From: JAJXWB01 sp046349085
GTDB lineage: Bacteria > Pseudomonadota > Alphaproteobacteria > Rhizobiales > Beijerinckiaceae
Direction: 5' to 3'
Assembly (NCBI GenBank): GCA_046349085.1
Contig: JAXMDA010000001.1
Span: forward strand, 372,001 to 436,000
Length of the DNA: 64,000 bases
Shown: positions 50,399 through 59,099 of the stretch, piece by piece
Numbering within the stretch: position 1 is the stretch's first letter
How the letters are laid out: each line of letters begins with the position of its first letter
Made by a program: the position numbers and the translations under genes
Notes under the pieces: generated by a model
The model's input: the letters and a program-made list of their open reading frames with translations, nothing else
What the model was told of the DNA's origin: nothing
The model's database searches: none

Positions 50399-51955
50399 AT
50401 GGCCTGGACGCCGGAGTTGCAGGAGCTGGAGAAGCGCAAGGCGCTGGCGGTCCGCATGGGCGGCCCCGAACGGGTCAAGCGCCAGCACGACGGCGGCCGG
50501 CTGACCATTCGCGAACGCATCGACCGGATCGCCGACGGCGAGACATTCCGCGAGATCGGCGCCATCGCCGGCGTCGGCGACTATGACGAGAAGGGCGACC
50601 TTCAGGATTTCACGCCCGCCAATTGCATCTTCGGCCGCGCGAAAGTGGACGGTCGCCCGGTGGTGATCGTCGGCGACGATTTCACGGTGCGCGGCGGCTC
50701 GGCCGACGCCTCGATCCGCGAAAAGCCGATGATGGCGGAGGAGATGGCAAGGACCTACCGGATGCCTGTCATCCGCGTGATCGAGGGCTCGGGCGGCGGC
50801 GGCTCGGTCAGGACGATCGAGACCAAGGGACGCTCCAACCTGCCGGGCCAGGTGGGCGAAACGCGCGCCTATCACCTGATGACCGACGCGCTCGGCCATG
50901 TGCCGGTCGTCGGCCTCGGCCTCGGCTCGGTCGCCGGCCTCGGCGCGGCGCGGCTGACGTCGAGCCATTATTCGGTGATGACGAAAACGTCCGCCATGTT
51001 CGTCGCCGGGCCGCCGGTCGTGGCGCGGCTCGGCCAGCCGCATTCGAAGCAGGAGCTTGGAGGCTGGGAAATCCAGACGCGCTCCGGCGCGATCGATCAT
51101 GCGGTCGACACGGAGGAAGAGGCCTTCGACTGCGCGCGCAAGTTTCTCTCCTACCTGCCCTCCTCCGTGCATGAGCTGCCGCCCGTCCTGCCCGCGGGCG
51201 ATCCCGCCGACAGGCCTGTCGAGAAGCTGATGAAGGCGATCCCGCGCAACCAGCGGCAGGTCTACAAGATGCGGCCGATCATCGAGACGGTCGTGGACGA
51301 GGGTTCGTTCTTCGAGATGGGCCAGATGTTCGGGCGTTCGATCATCACCGGCTTCGCCCGCCTGCAAGGGCGTCCCGTCGCGCTGCTGGCGAGCGATCCC
51401 TACCACTACGGCGGCGCATGGACGGCGGAGGCCTGCCAGAAGATCGTGCGCTTCGTCGACATGGCGCAGACCTTCCACCTGCCTGTCGTCTATCTCTGCG
51501 ATTGCCCCGGGTTCATGATCGGGCTGCAGGCCGAGCAGACGGCGACCATTCGTCACGGCGTGCGCGCCATGGCGGCGCTCAACCAGACGGACATTCCCTG
51601 GTGCACGATCATCGTGCGCAATTGCTTCGGCGTCGCGGGCGCGGCGCACCAGCCGGCCGGGCGACTGTCGCTGCGCTACGCCTGGCTGTCGGCGCGCTGG
51701 GGCTCCCTGCCGCTCGAGGGCGGCATCGAGGCCGCCTATCGCGCCGATCTCGACGCTTCGCCCGATCCGAAGGCCAAGCTTGCCGAGATCGAGGAGCGGC
51801 TGGCCAAGCTGCGCACGCCGTTCCGCACGGCCGAAACCTTCTGGGTGGAAGACATCATCGACCCGCGCGAAACGCGGCGGCTGCTCTGCGATTTCGCGGA
51901 ACTGGCCTATCGGACGCTCACGCCGGGCCTGCCGAAAGCGTCCATGCGGCCCTGA
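50399..51955 (+). CDS. Acyl-CoA carboxylase carboxyltransferase subunit
   Basis: This 518-residue protein is a beta-type carboxyltransferase of the propionyl-CoA/methylcrotonyl-CoA carboxylase family. It has RLTIRERIDRIADGETFREIG near 35-55, VIVGDDFTVRGGSADA, IEGSGGGGSVRTIETKG (N-domain) and CDCPGFMIGLQAEQ, NCFGVAGAAHQPAG (C-domain, crotonase fold). It transfers CO2 from carboxybiotin to an acyl-CoA. No biotin carboxylase or biotin carrier gene is next to it, so the holoenzyme partner must be elsewhere. The start follows GGGGAGAGAGACGCG. Confidence 0.87.
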   Translation: MAWTPELQELEKRKALAVRMGGPERVKRQHDGGRLTIRERIDRIADGETFREIGAIAGVGDYDEKGDLQDFTPANCIFGRAKVDGRPVVIVGDDFTVRGGSADASIREKPMMAEEMARTYRMPVIRVIEGSGGGGSVRTIETKGRSNLPGQVGETRAYHLMTDALGHVPVVGLGLGSVAGLGAARLTSSHYSVMTKTSAMFVAGPPVVARLGQPHSKQELGGWEIQTRSGAIDHAVDTEEEAFDCARKFLSYLPSSVHELPPVLPAGDPADRPVEKLMKAIPRNQRQVYKMRPIIETVVDEGSFFEMGQMFGRSIITGFARLQGRPVALLASDPYHYGGAWTAEACQKIVRFVDMAQTFHLPVVYLCDCPGFMIGLQAEQTATIRHGVRAMAALNQTDIPWCTIIVRNCFGVAGAAHQPAGRLSLRYAWLSARWGSLPLEGGIEAAYRADLDASPDPKAKLAEIEERLAKLRTPFRTAETFWVEDIIDPRETRRLLCDFAELAYRTLTPGLPKASMRP

Positions 51956-52413
51956 CGGTCGGCGCGCGCGAAATTAACCGCGCGCGCCGCCTCGTTAACC
52001 TCGCGCGAACCATCCTCCACTAGCGTCGGCAATGACAGGGCGTTCCTGTCGCGTTGTTCGTTCGAGGCGTCCGTGCTCCCTCCATCCGATCCCCATGCGT
52101 CGACGCAGCAAAGCGGTTTCATGGCGGATTCGCGCGGCGCATTGCGTTCGAGGCTCGAGTCGATCGCCGCGCCCGCGTTGCTTGCCGCAACGTTTCTGCT
52201 GATGTCGGCCTTCGTCATCATCCGGTCGATGTCGGGCGGCTGAGCTACCCGACCTCCCGACATTTCCGCGGCATCGGCGACTGTGACAATCCTGCCGCAG
52301 CGCCCGGAATTACGCCCGCGGCGCGCCCGCAGCGGCGGCCCGCCATAGTAGAATGCGTTCTGTGATCGCCAGGGGGCGACGGCGGTTTGCCGGACGGGCG
52401 CGTCAAGGATTTC
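51956..52413. other. Gene-poor stretch between carboxylase and polysaccharide-export genes
   Basis: These 458 bases contain one possible small membrane-protein frame (52073-52243) and otherwise no convincing coding region. Short repeated AT-rich bits such as AAATTAACCGCGCG and CTCGTTAACCTCGCG (about 51970-52007) could belong to promoters or decayed operators. A TTG-initiated extension of the export protein from 52387 is less likely than the ATG at 52414. Confidence 0.5.
52073..52243 (+). CDS. Possible small single-span membrane protein
   Basis: The frame from GTG 52073 (56 residues) or ATG 52121 (40 residues) ends at TGA 52241-52243. The C-terminal half, APALLAATFLLMSAFVIIRS, is a good membrane segment followed by MSGG. 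No ribosome-binding site stands out. It lies before a polysaccharide-export gene, where small membrane proteins are sometimes found. Chance cannot be excluded. Confidence 0.35.
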   Translation: MLPPSDPHASTQQSGFMADSRGALRSRLESIAAPALLAATFLLMSAFVIIRSMSGG

Positions 52414-53592
52414 ATGGGCCGGGTTCTGACGATAGGTTTTGTGCTTGGGCTTGGCCTTGCGGGTGCGGGGTGCGGGTTCTTTCCGGCGCAGGGGCCTTCG
52501 GCGGGCGACGTCGTCCAGCAGTCGGCCGATTTCGAGGGCGGCCCGCGCTATCTGGTCGCCGACCTGACGCCGGCCTCGGTCGCCGTGCTCAAGCAGATCC
52601 CCAGTCCGACCTTCGCCCGCTTCGGCGCGCACGACGGCGCGCCCTCGCCGGCCATCGGGCTCGGCGATTCGGTTTCCGTCACCGTCTGGGAGGCGGCGTC
52701 CGGCGGCCTGTTCTCGTCGGCGGCGATCAACGGCGTCACCGCCGGCTCGCATTCGGCGGCCATCCCCGAGCAGGCGGTGGGGCGCGACGGGGCGATCACC
52801 ATTCCCTACGCCGGGCGCATCAAGGTGGCCGGGCTGACGCCGGCGCAGGTGGAAAAGACCATCGTCGCCCGCCTCGTCGGCAAGGCGATCGAGCCGCAGG
52901 CGCTGGTCACCGTGTCGAAGAACCTGTCGAACTCCGTGACCGTGACCGGCGAGGTGACGAACGGGGCGCAGGTGCCGCTGTCGGCGCGCGGCGAGCGCAT
53001 TCTCGACGTCATCGCGTCGACCGGCGGGCTGCGGGCGCCGGTGCACGACGTGTTCATCTCGCTGTCCAGAGGCTCGACGACGGCCAAGATCCCGATGCAG
53101 GCGCTGCTGGCCAATCCGCGCGAGAACATCTACGTGCGCCCGCGCGACGTGATCACCGTGGAAAGCCAGCCGCAGACGTTCACCGCCTTCGGCTCGACCG
53201 GCCGCAACGAACTGGTGCGGTTCGACGCGGCGGGGGTGACGCTGGAGGAAGCGGTGGCCAAGGCCGGCGGCCTGCAGTCGGAAATGGCCAATCCCGAAGG
53301 CGTGTTCCTGTTGCGCGCCGAGCCGGCCTCGATCGCCCGCCAGCTCGATCCGGCCTATCCGATCCCGCCGGGCGTGGCGACGGTCAATGTCGTCTACCGC
53401 ATCAACCTGAAGGACACGGCGACCTACTTCCTGGCGCGCTCCTTCCAGGTGCGCAACAAGGACGTGATCTACGTCGCCGCCGCCCCCTCGGCCGAGTTCT
53501 ACAAGGCGATGCAGCTCTTCGCCACGGTCTCGCAGCCCGCAATCAGCGGCGCCACGCTGGCCGTCGCCGTCTGCCGGTCGGGAAAATGTTGA
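52414..53592 (+). CDS. Outer-membrane polysaccharide export protein (Wza/KpsD-like)
   Basis: This 392-residue protein has a signal peptide (VLTIGFVLGLGLAGAGC) with a lipobox-like GAGC. A poly_export domain shows IGLGDSVSVTVWEAA and DGAITIPYAGRIKVAGLTPAQVEKTI. SLBB-type segments SARGERILDVIASTGGLRAP and GVTLEEAVAKAGGLQSEM follow. It would form a multimer in the outer membrane for capsule or exopolysaccharide export. The ATG at 52414 follows AAGGA. A CDP-alcohol phosphatidyltransferase-like gene follows after 76 bases. Confidence 0.85.
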   Translation: MGRVLTIGFVLGLGLAGAGCGFFPAQGPSAGDVVQQSADFEGGPRYLVADLTPASVAVLKQIPSPTFARFGAHDGAPSPAIGLGDSVSVTVWEAASGGLFSSAAINGVTAGSHSAAIPEQAVGRDGAITIPYAGRIKVAGLTPAQVEKTIVARLVGKAIEPQALVTVSKNLSNSVTVTGEVTNGAQVPLSARGERILDVIASTGGLRAPVHDVFISLSRGSTTAKIPMQALLANPRENIYVRPRDVITVESQPQTFTAFGSTGRNELVRFDAAGVTLEEAVAKAGGLQSEMANPEGVFLLRAEPASIARQLDPAYPIPPGVATVNVVYRINLKDTATYFLARSFQVRNKDVIYVAAAPSAEFYKAMQLFATVSQPAISGATLAVAVCRSGKC

Positions 53593-53668
53593 CCGCCAGA
53601 AACGAATTGACGCGCGGGGCAGCGAGGCGTACCTCCCTGCCAAGCCAAAGCGAAAGCGGACGGTAATC

Positions 53669-54394
53669 GTGACGAACGGCAAGCCTCATCCGGTGCGGCG
53701 CAACCGCAGCTTCCTCGCAGACGCCGAACAGGCGCTGATCCGCTGGATCTTGCCGAAGATTCCGCGGCACACGACCTCGCTGCATCTGACGGGCGTCGGC
53801 ATGGCGGGCTCGCTCATGGCCGCTGTCGGCCTTGTCGGCTGCAACTGGTCCTTCGCCTTTCTGCCGGCGGTGGCGCTCGGGGTGGCCCTCAACTGGTTCG
53901 GCGACTCGCTCGACGGCTCCCTTGCCAGATTTCGGCACGAGGAGCGGCCGCGCTTCGGCTTTCTGGTCGACCATACCTGCGACCTTTTTTCGCAAATCCT
54001 GATTATCGTCGCCTTCGGCCTTTCGCCCTTCCTGTCGCTGGTTTCGGCGCTCGTCGTTCTTCTCTGCTACCTGCTGTTTTCCGCCTACACCTACATCCGG
54101 GCGGCCGCCCATCACGTGCATCAGATGTCCTACATCGGCGTGGGTGCGACGGAATTTCGCATACTCATGATTGTGTGGGCCTGCCTCGGCGCAGCGATTG
54201 GACTGGACGAGCCGGTGCTGGGTACGCTCACGCGGATCGACGTCGCGGTTCTGAGCATGGGGGCGATGGCCGTGGTCGGGCTGGGCTTCAAGGCCGTCAA
54301 CGACGCGCGTCAGATCGCAGCCAGCGAGCCTGCGCCACGGCCGGCGGATATGGTTGAGCTCGAGCCGTCGGACGCGCCCGCGCTCGACGCCTGA
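53669..54394 (+). CDS. CDP-alcohol phosphatidyltransferase family membrane protein
   Basis: This 241-residue membrane protein carries the full family motif DG-x2-AR-x8-G-x3-D-x3-D: DSLDGSLARF, then G and the two Asp in GFLVDHTCD. Hydrophobic spans flank it (LTGVGMAGSLMAAVGLVGC; LIIVAFGLSPFLSLVSALVVLLCYLLF). It would transfer a phosphatidyl or CDP-linked group to an alcohol, for lipid or polar-head synthesis. Translation starts at GTG 53669. Substrate is unknown; the export-protein neighbour hints at envelope synthesis. Confidence 0.8.
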   Translation: MTNGKPHPVRRNRSFLADAEQALIRWILPKIPRHTTSLHLTGVGMAGSLMAAVGLVGCNWSFAFLPAVALGVALNWFGDSLDGSLARFRHEERPRFGFLVDHTCDLFSQILIIVAFGLSPFLSLVSALVVLLCYLLFSAYTYIRAAAHHVHQMSYIGVGATEFRILMIVWACLGAAIGLDEPVLGTLTRIDVAVLSMGAMAVVGLGFKAVNDARQIAASEPAPRPADMVELEPSDAPALDA

Positions 54395-54405
54395 GCCGAC
54401 TGCGT

Positions 54406-54442
54406 CGAAAAGCCGCAATCTGCGAAACCGCTCGGCTTTTCG
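54406..54442. terminator. Bidirectional terminator between convergent genes
   Basis: CGAAAAGCCG (54406-54415) pairs with CGGCTTTTCG (54433-54442) around a 17-base loop. It lies between the convergent CDP-alcohol transferase and paaX stops and includes T-rich arms on both strands. Confidence 0.7.
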
Positions 54443-54469
54443 GAGTCGTTTCCGACCCAAATAGCCAGA

Positions 54470-55414
54470 TCAGGCAGCGTCCTCGGTCGCCGCGTCCAGG
54501 CCCGCGAAGCGCGACTGGATGCTCCGGCCGGCCGCCGGCAGCGGACCGTCGGCGGTTTCCAGGGCCGACATCAGGTGCGCTTCGCTGTCGCGCCAGCACG
54601 CGGCATAGATATCGCGGCACAGCGCGCGCGCCGTCTCGCCGGGCCAATCGGCCGGCAGCAATTGCCTTGGCAGGAGCGGGTCGCGCAATTGCACGCGCCG
54701 GAATTCGTGCATCAGCAATGTACGCACGACGAAACATTGGTCCGGCTCGATGCTCGAGCCGCGCATGGCGCGCGCGACAGGACGGAAAGCCTCGACGAAA
54801 TCCTGGTACTCCGCGGCGACCTCGCCGAGCCGCCAGCACTGGTCGACAATGTCCCTGAGCGGCCGGCTCGATAGCGCCCCGAGCGTCCGCGCCTGCAGGG
54901 CCACGACCTTGTCGTGCGCGCCGGCCGTCTGCAGGATGTCGATAAGCTCCTCCGTGCGTGCGGAGGGGTGAGCGAGAACGCCGGGCGCGATCAGGCCGTA
55001 GCCTTCCCACAGCAATTCCTTGCGCAGCGCGTCGCGCGCGGGCGTCGTGAGCCCGTCGCCGGCGAGAAGGACGATGCGCCACTCCCCGTCCCAGGGGTTG
55101 CGGGCGTCTTCGTAGATGCGGCGAGAGGCGTGCTCGAAGCGCCGGCGGCCGGTTTCGGTCAGGCTGTAGAAGCTGCGCCGCCCGATCTGCTCCGACACCA
55201 GCCATTTTTCGCGCGACAGGCGGAACACGGAGGTGCGCACGAGCCGGGCGTTGAGGCCGAGCGGCTCCACCAGTTTGATGAAGCCGCCGAGCCAGACCGC
55301 GCCGCCATGCGGCGCGATCATGTCGCCATAGACAGTGACGATCAGCGAATTGGCGCGCGGCGGACGCTCGCCGAGCCGCTTCTCGATCCACTGGCTGAGT
55401 TGTCGGTTCGCCAT
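54470..55414 (-). CDS. paaX: PaaX-family transcriptional regulator
   Basis: This 314-residue protein has the PaaX N-terminal wing-helix region (NSLIVTVYGDMIAPHGGAVWLGGFIKL, LVRTSVFRLSREKWL) and the central segment RNPWDGEWRIVLLAGDGL. PaaX proteins repress phenylacetate catabolic genes and respond to phenylacetyl-CoA. Here it closes the leftward pad/paaK/transporter run, starting 20 bases after the binding-protein gene. The C-terminal 20 residues (SRFAGLDAATEDAA) add little. Sensing phenylacetyl-CoA is inferred from the family and the adjacent paaK. Confidence 0.88.
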   Translation of the reverse strand: MANRQLSQWIEKRLGERPPRANSLIVTVYGDMIAPHGGAVWLGGFIKLVEPLGLNARLVRTSVFRLSREKWLVSEQIGRRSFYSLTETGRRRFEHASRRIYEDARNPWDGEWRIVLLAGDGLTTPARDALRKELLWEGYGLIAPGVLAHPSARTEELIDILQTAGAHDKVVALQARTLGALSSRPLRDIVDQCWRLGEVAAEYQDFVEAFRPVARAMRGSSIEPDQCFVVRTLLMHEFRRVQLRDPLLPRQLLPADWPGETARALCRDIYAACWRDSEAHLMSALETADGPLPAAGRSIQSRFAGLDAATEDAA

Positions 55415-55434
55415 TTTCCTCGCGCGCCGGCTGC

Positions 55435-56580
55435 TCAGTTCACCAGCTTCCAGTCGTTGTTCTTGACCTCGAGAATGCGGAACGACGAGAGGTCGAGCCC
55501 CATGTGGTCGGCCGGCGTCATGTTGAACACGCCGTCGACGCCGATATGGTTCTTGGTCTGCTCGATCGCGTCGCGCACCTTTTCCTTGTCCGTGCCCCCC
55601 GCCTTCTTGATCGCAGCGACGGCGATCATCAGCGCGTCGTAGGCATGGCCGCCGAATGTCGAGATCGGCTCCTTGTAACGCTCGGTATAGGCCTTGGAAT
55701 AGGCGACGCCAACCGCCTTCTGCGGATCGTTGGCCGGCAGCTTGTCGGCGACGAGCAGGGCGGCGGCCGGAAGACGCACGCCTTCGGCCGCGCCGCCGGA
55801 CAGCTTGATGAACTCTTCCGAGGCGACGCCGTGGGCGTGATAGACCGGCAGCGCGATGCCGAGCTGCTTGATGTTCTTGTTGACGATCGCCGGCCCCTGG
55901 CCGAGGCCGAAGACGAAGATCGCCTGCACGTCGGGATTGCTCTTGATCTTGGTGAGCTGCGGCGAGACGTCGGTGTCCTTCGGCCCGTAGGTCTCGTCGG
56001 CGACCAGGGTGATGCCCGACTTGGCGGCGGCGGTCGCGCTCTCCTTGCGCCCGGACTGCCCGAAGCCGCTGGTCTCGGACAGGAGCGCGATCTTGGTGAA
56101 GCCGCGCTTCTTCATGTCCTCGAAGACGCGTTCGGCCGCCATGCGGTCCGTATGCGGCGTCTTGAACACCCATTTCTTCACGGGCTCGACGACCGCGACC
56201 GCGCCGGCGAGCGAGATGAAGGGGATGCCGGCGCGCTCGACCAGCGGCACGACCGCCATGGTCGCGCCCGTCGTGGTGCCGCCGATCAGAATGTCGACCT
56301 TGTCGTCCTCGATCAGGCGCTTGAAGAAGCCGTTCGCCTTGTTGGCGTCGGCGCCGTCGTCGTAGTTCACGAGCTGCAACTGGCGCCCGAGAACGCCGCC
56401 CTCCTTGTTGACCTTGTCGACGAAGAGCTCCAGCGTCTTCAATTCGGGGTCGCCGAGAAAGGCCGCGGGCCCGGTGACCGAGAGCACGGAGCCGATCTTG
56501 ATCGGCTCGGCCGCCTGGGCGGCGAACGCCATGCCGGCGCCGAAGGCGGCGGCCGCAAATGTCTTGAACAACGATTTCAT
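55435..56580 (-). CDS. HAAT-type periplasmic substrate-binding protein
   Basis: This 381-residue binding protein has a Sec signal (MKSLFKTFAAAAFGAGMAFA, cleavage near AQAAE) and the LivK-like start PIKIGSVLSVTGPAAFLGDPE. GGTTTGATMAVVPLVERAGIPFIS and ALLSETSGFGQSGRKE are typical. The start at 56580 begins the signal peptide. It lies between livF and paaX in the phenylacetate cluster, so phenylacetate or a related aryl acid is a likely ligand, though not shown. Confidence 0.88.
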   Translation of the reverse strand: MKSLFKTFAAAAFGAGMAFAAQAAEPIKIGSVLSVTGPAAFLGDPELKTLELFVDKVNKEGGVLGRQLQLVNYDDGADANKANGFFKRLIEDDKVDILIGGTTTGATMAVVPLVERAGIPFISLAGAVAVVEPVKKWVFKTPHTDRMAAERVFEDMKKRGFTKIALLSETSGFGQSGRKESATAAAKSGITLVADETYGPKDTDVSPQLTKIKSNPDVQAIFVFGLGQGPAIVNKNIKQLGIALPVYHAHGVASEEFIKLSGGAAEGVRLPAAALLVADKLPANDPQKAVGVAYSKAYTERYKEPISTFGGHAYDALMIAVAAIKKAGGTDKEKVRDAIEQTKNHIGVDGVFNMTPADHMGLDLSSFRILEVKNNDWKLVN

Positions 56581-56642
56581 CCCTCTGCTCCCTTCTCCTC
56601 TTCCGCGTCGCTGCGTCTTGCTCGCATTCCGGCGCGGCTCCC

Positions 56643-57407
56643 TCACATGCCCAGATAGGCCTCGCGCACCTTCTCGTTATGCAGCAGCTCCGCGCCAGCG
56701 CCGGAAAGCGCGATGGCGCCGGTCTCGATCACATAGGCGCGGTCGGCGATGGCGAGCGCCGCATGAGCGTTCTGCTCGACCAGCAGGATCGTCATGGCGT
56801 CGCGCCGCAGCGCCACGATCGCCTCGAAGATCTGTTCGACCAGCAACGGCGCCAGGCCCATCGACGGCTCGTCGAGCAGCAGGAGCCGCGGACGGCCCAT
56901 CAGGGCGCGCGCCATGGCGAGCATCTGCTGCTGTCCGCCGGACAGCGAGCCGGCCGCGGACGTCGCGCGCTGCTTGAGGACGGGGAACATGGCGTACATG
57001 CGCTCGAGGTCGTCAGCCATGCCCGAACGGTCGCGCCGGCCGAAAGCGCCGAGTCGCAGATTGTCCTCGACCGTGAGCGGACCGAACACCTGCCGGCCTT
57101 CCGGCGCCTGGCAGACGCCGAGCGTCACGCGCCGGTGGGCGCGCAGGCGCGTGATGTCCTGCCCGTCGAAATGGATTGCGCCGCCAGACGCCTTCTGCAC
57201 GCCGGAGATCGTGCGCAGCAGCGTCGTCTTGCCGGCGCCGTTGGCGCCGACGAGCGCGACCAGTTCGCCGCGCCCGACCTCTATGTCGACGCCGCGCAGG
57301 GCGGCGATGCGCCCGTAATGGCTGGTCAATCCGTGGACGGCGAGCAGCGGCGCGGCGTCTTGCGTCAAGTCTCCGTCAATCCGCTTGGCGATGCGCATTT
57401 CGCTCAT
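56643..57407 (-). CDS. livF: HAAT-type ABC transporter ATPase (LivF-like)
   Basis: This 254-residue ATPase has Walker A GANGAGKTTLLRTISG, signature SLSGGQQQMLAMARALM and Walker B LLLLDEPSMGLAP. It ends KVREAYLGM, a LivF ending. About 20 extra residues precede the domain (MSEMRIAKRIDGDLTQD). It begins one base after the livG stop in the phenylacetate cluster. Confidence 0.9.
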   Translation of the reverse strand: MSEMRIAKRIDGDLTQDAAPLLAVHGLTSHYGRIAALRGVDIEVGRGELVALVGANGAGKTTLLRTISGVQKASGGAIHFDGQDITRLRAHRRVTLGVCQAPEGRQVFGPLTVEDNLRLGAFGRRDRSGMADDLERMYAMFPVLKQRATSAAGSLSGGQQQMLAMARALMGRPRLLLLDEPSMGLAPLLVEQIFEAIVALRRDAMTILLVEQNAHAALAIADRAYVIETGAIALSGAGAELLHNEKVREAYLGM

Positions 57408-57408
57408 G

Positions 57409-58173
57409 TCAGGCGGCCTTGCCGAGATAGGCGGCGATGACTTCCGGATCGGCGCGGACCTCGCGCGCCGAGCCTTCCGCGAGCTTGCGGCCGTAGTTGA
57501 GGACGAGGATGCGGTCGGAAATGTTCATGACCATCTTCATGTCATGCTCGACGAGCACGACGGTGACGCCGCCGTCCGCGATCTTGCGGATGAGCGCCGC
57601 GACCTCGGCGGTCTCCTTCGGGTTGAAGCCCGCCGCCGGCTCGTCGAGAAAGAGAATGCGGGGCTCGGCCGCCAGCGCGCGGGCGATTTCCAGACGCTTC
57701 AGCGCGCCATAGGGCATGGCGGCCGCCTCCGCATCGAGCCAGCCTTCCAGCCCGACGTAGCGCATGAGATCGCGCGCCTTGTCGCGCAGGACGGCGTCCG
57801 CGCGCCGCAGCGAGGGAAAGCGCAGCATGGCCTTGACGAGATTGCGGTCGAGAGTGAGATGCGCGCCGACCATCACGTTCTCGAGCGCGGACATGTTCAT
57901 GCAGATCTGCAGGTTCTGGAAGGTGCGCGCCATGCCCTTGCGCGCGAGCGCGTGCGCCTCGAGGCCGGTGACGTTTTCTCCCGCCAGCCGAATTTCGCCC
58001 GCGCTCGGCGTGTAGACGCCGGTGACGAGATTGAACAGCGTCGTCTTGCCGGCGCCGTTCGGCCCGATCACCGAATAGACCGTGCCGGCCTCGACGGAGA
58101 AGCTGACGTCCTGCACGGCGCGCACGCCGCCGAATTCCTTGGAGAGCGAGATGATGTCGAGGAGCGCGCTCAT
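57409..58173 (-). CDS. livG: HAAT-type ABC transporter ATPase (LivG-like)
   Basis: This 254-residue ATPase has Walker A GPNGAGKTTLFNLVTG, a variant signature around MPYGALKRLEIARALA (in place of LSGGQ) and Walker B ILFLDEPAAGFNP. RTFQNLQICMNMSALENVMVG is a LivG feature. The ATG at 58173 overlaps the livM stop by 4 bases; the longer open frame is not used. Confidence 0.9.
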   Translation of the reverse strand: MSALLDIISLSKEFGGVRAVQDVSFSVEAGTVYSVIGPNGAGKTTLFNLVTGVYTPSAGEIRLAGENVTGLEAHALARKGMARTFQNLQICMNMSALENVMVGAHLTLDRNLVKAMLRFPSLRRADAVLRDKARDLMRYVGLEGWLDAEAAAMPYGALKRLEIARALAAEPRILFLDEPAAGFNPKETAEVAALIRKIADGGVTVVLVEHDMKMVMNISDRILVLNYGRKLAEGSAREVRADPEVIAAYLGKAA

Positions 58174-59099
58174 CGCGGCCTCGACAGTCGGGCGGCGAGC
58201 GAGGGCACGAGCCCCTTCGGCAGGAAGATCATGAAGCCGACGAGGATCAGGCCGAAGACGACAGTCTCCCATCCTTCGAACGAGACAAGCGCCTGCGGCA
58301 GCACTGTGAGCAGCGCGGCGCCGACGACCGAGCCGAAGACCGAGGCCATGCCGCCGACGACAACCATGGTGACGAGTTCGATCGAATGGAAGAAGTCGGC
58401 GAGGTTCGGCGTGACGAAGCCGATGTAGTGCGCGGTCAGACTGCCCATGATGCTGGCGAAGAAAGCCGACAGCACGAAGATCGCCGCCTTGTACCGGGCG
58501 ATATCGACGCCCGCGACCTTGGCGGCGACTTCCGATCCGTGCAGCGCGCGCAGCGCGCGACCGAACGGCGAGTCGATGAGATTGAGGCAGGACCAGACGC
58601 TGAACAGCAGCAGCCCGGCGAACAGCCAGTACCATTGCCGCTCGCCGTAGATCTCGCGGCCGAAGATCGTCAGCGGCGCGAGCGACATGCCGTCCGGGCC
58701 GCCGGTGAGCTGGCCTTCGTTCTTGAGCACGATCGCCACGATGACGCCGAGGCCGAGCGTCGCCATGGCGAGATAGTGCCCGCGCAGGCGGAAGATCGGC
58801 GGCGCGATGACGGCGGCGAGCACGGACGCGAAGACTGCGCCCACGGCCATCGCCGCAAGCGGCGGCCAGGCGTAATGCACGGTCAACACGGCGGAAGCGT
58901 AAGCGCCGATGCCGAAGAAGGCCGCATGTCCAAGACTGATCTGACCGGCGAAGCCGATCAGCAGATTGAGCCCCAGCGCAAGAACCGCGTTGATCGCCAT
59001 GCGATTGACGATGTCGAAATAGAAGGAATTGGGCAGAACGAACGGCAGGACAGCCAGAATCGCCGCAAGGATCAGCAGGCCCATGTTCGCGCGCTTCAT
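58170..59099 (-). CDS. livM: HAAT-type ABC transporter permease (LivM-like)
   Basis: This 309-residue permease has hydrophobic spans and the LivM segments NLLIGFAGQISLGHAAFFGIGAYAS and LVTMVVVGGMASVFGSVVGAALLT. The ATG at 59099 (MKRANMGLLILAAILAVL) overlaps the livH stop by ATGA; the longer frame is rejected. With LivH it forms the channel of the transporter placed between paaK and paaX. Confidence 0.9.
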   Translation of the reverse strand: MKRANMGLLILAAILAVLPFVLPNSFYFDIVNRMAINAVLALGLNLLIGFAGQISLGHAAFFGIGAYASAVLTVHYAWPPLAAMAVGAVFASVLAAVIAPPIFRLRGHYLAMATLGLGVIVAIVLKNEGQLTGGPDGMSLAPLTIFGREIYGERQWYWLFAGLLLFSVWSCLNLIDSPFGRALRALHGSEVAAKVAGVDIARYKAAIFVLSAFFASIMGSLTAHYIGFVTPNLADFFHSIELVTMVVVGGMASVFGSVVGAALLTVLPQALVSFEGWETVVFGLILVGFMIFLPKGLVPSLAARLSRPR

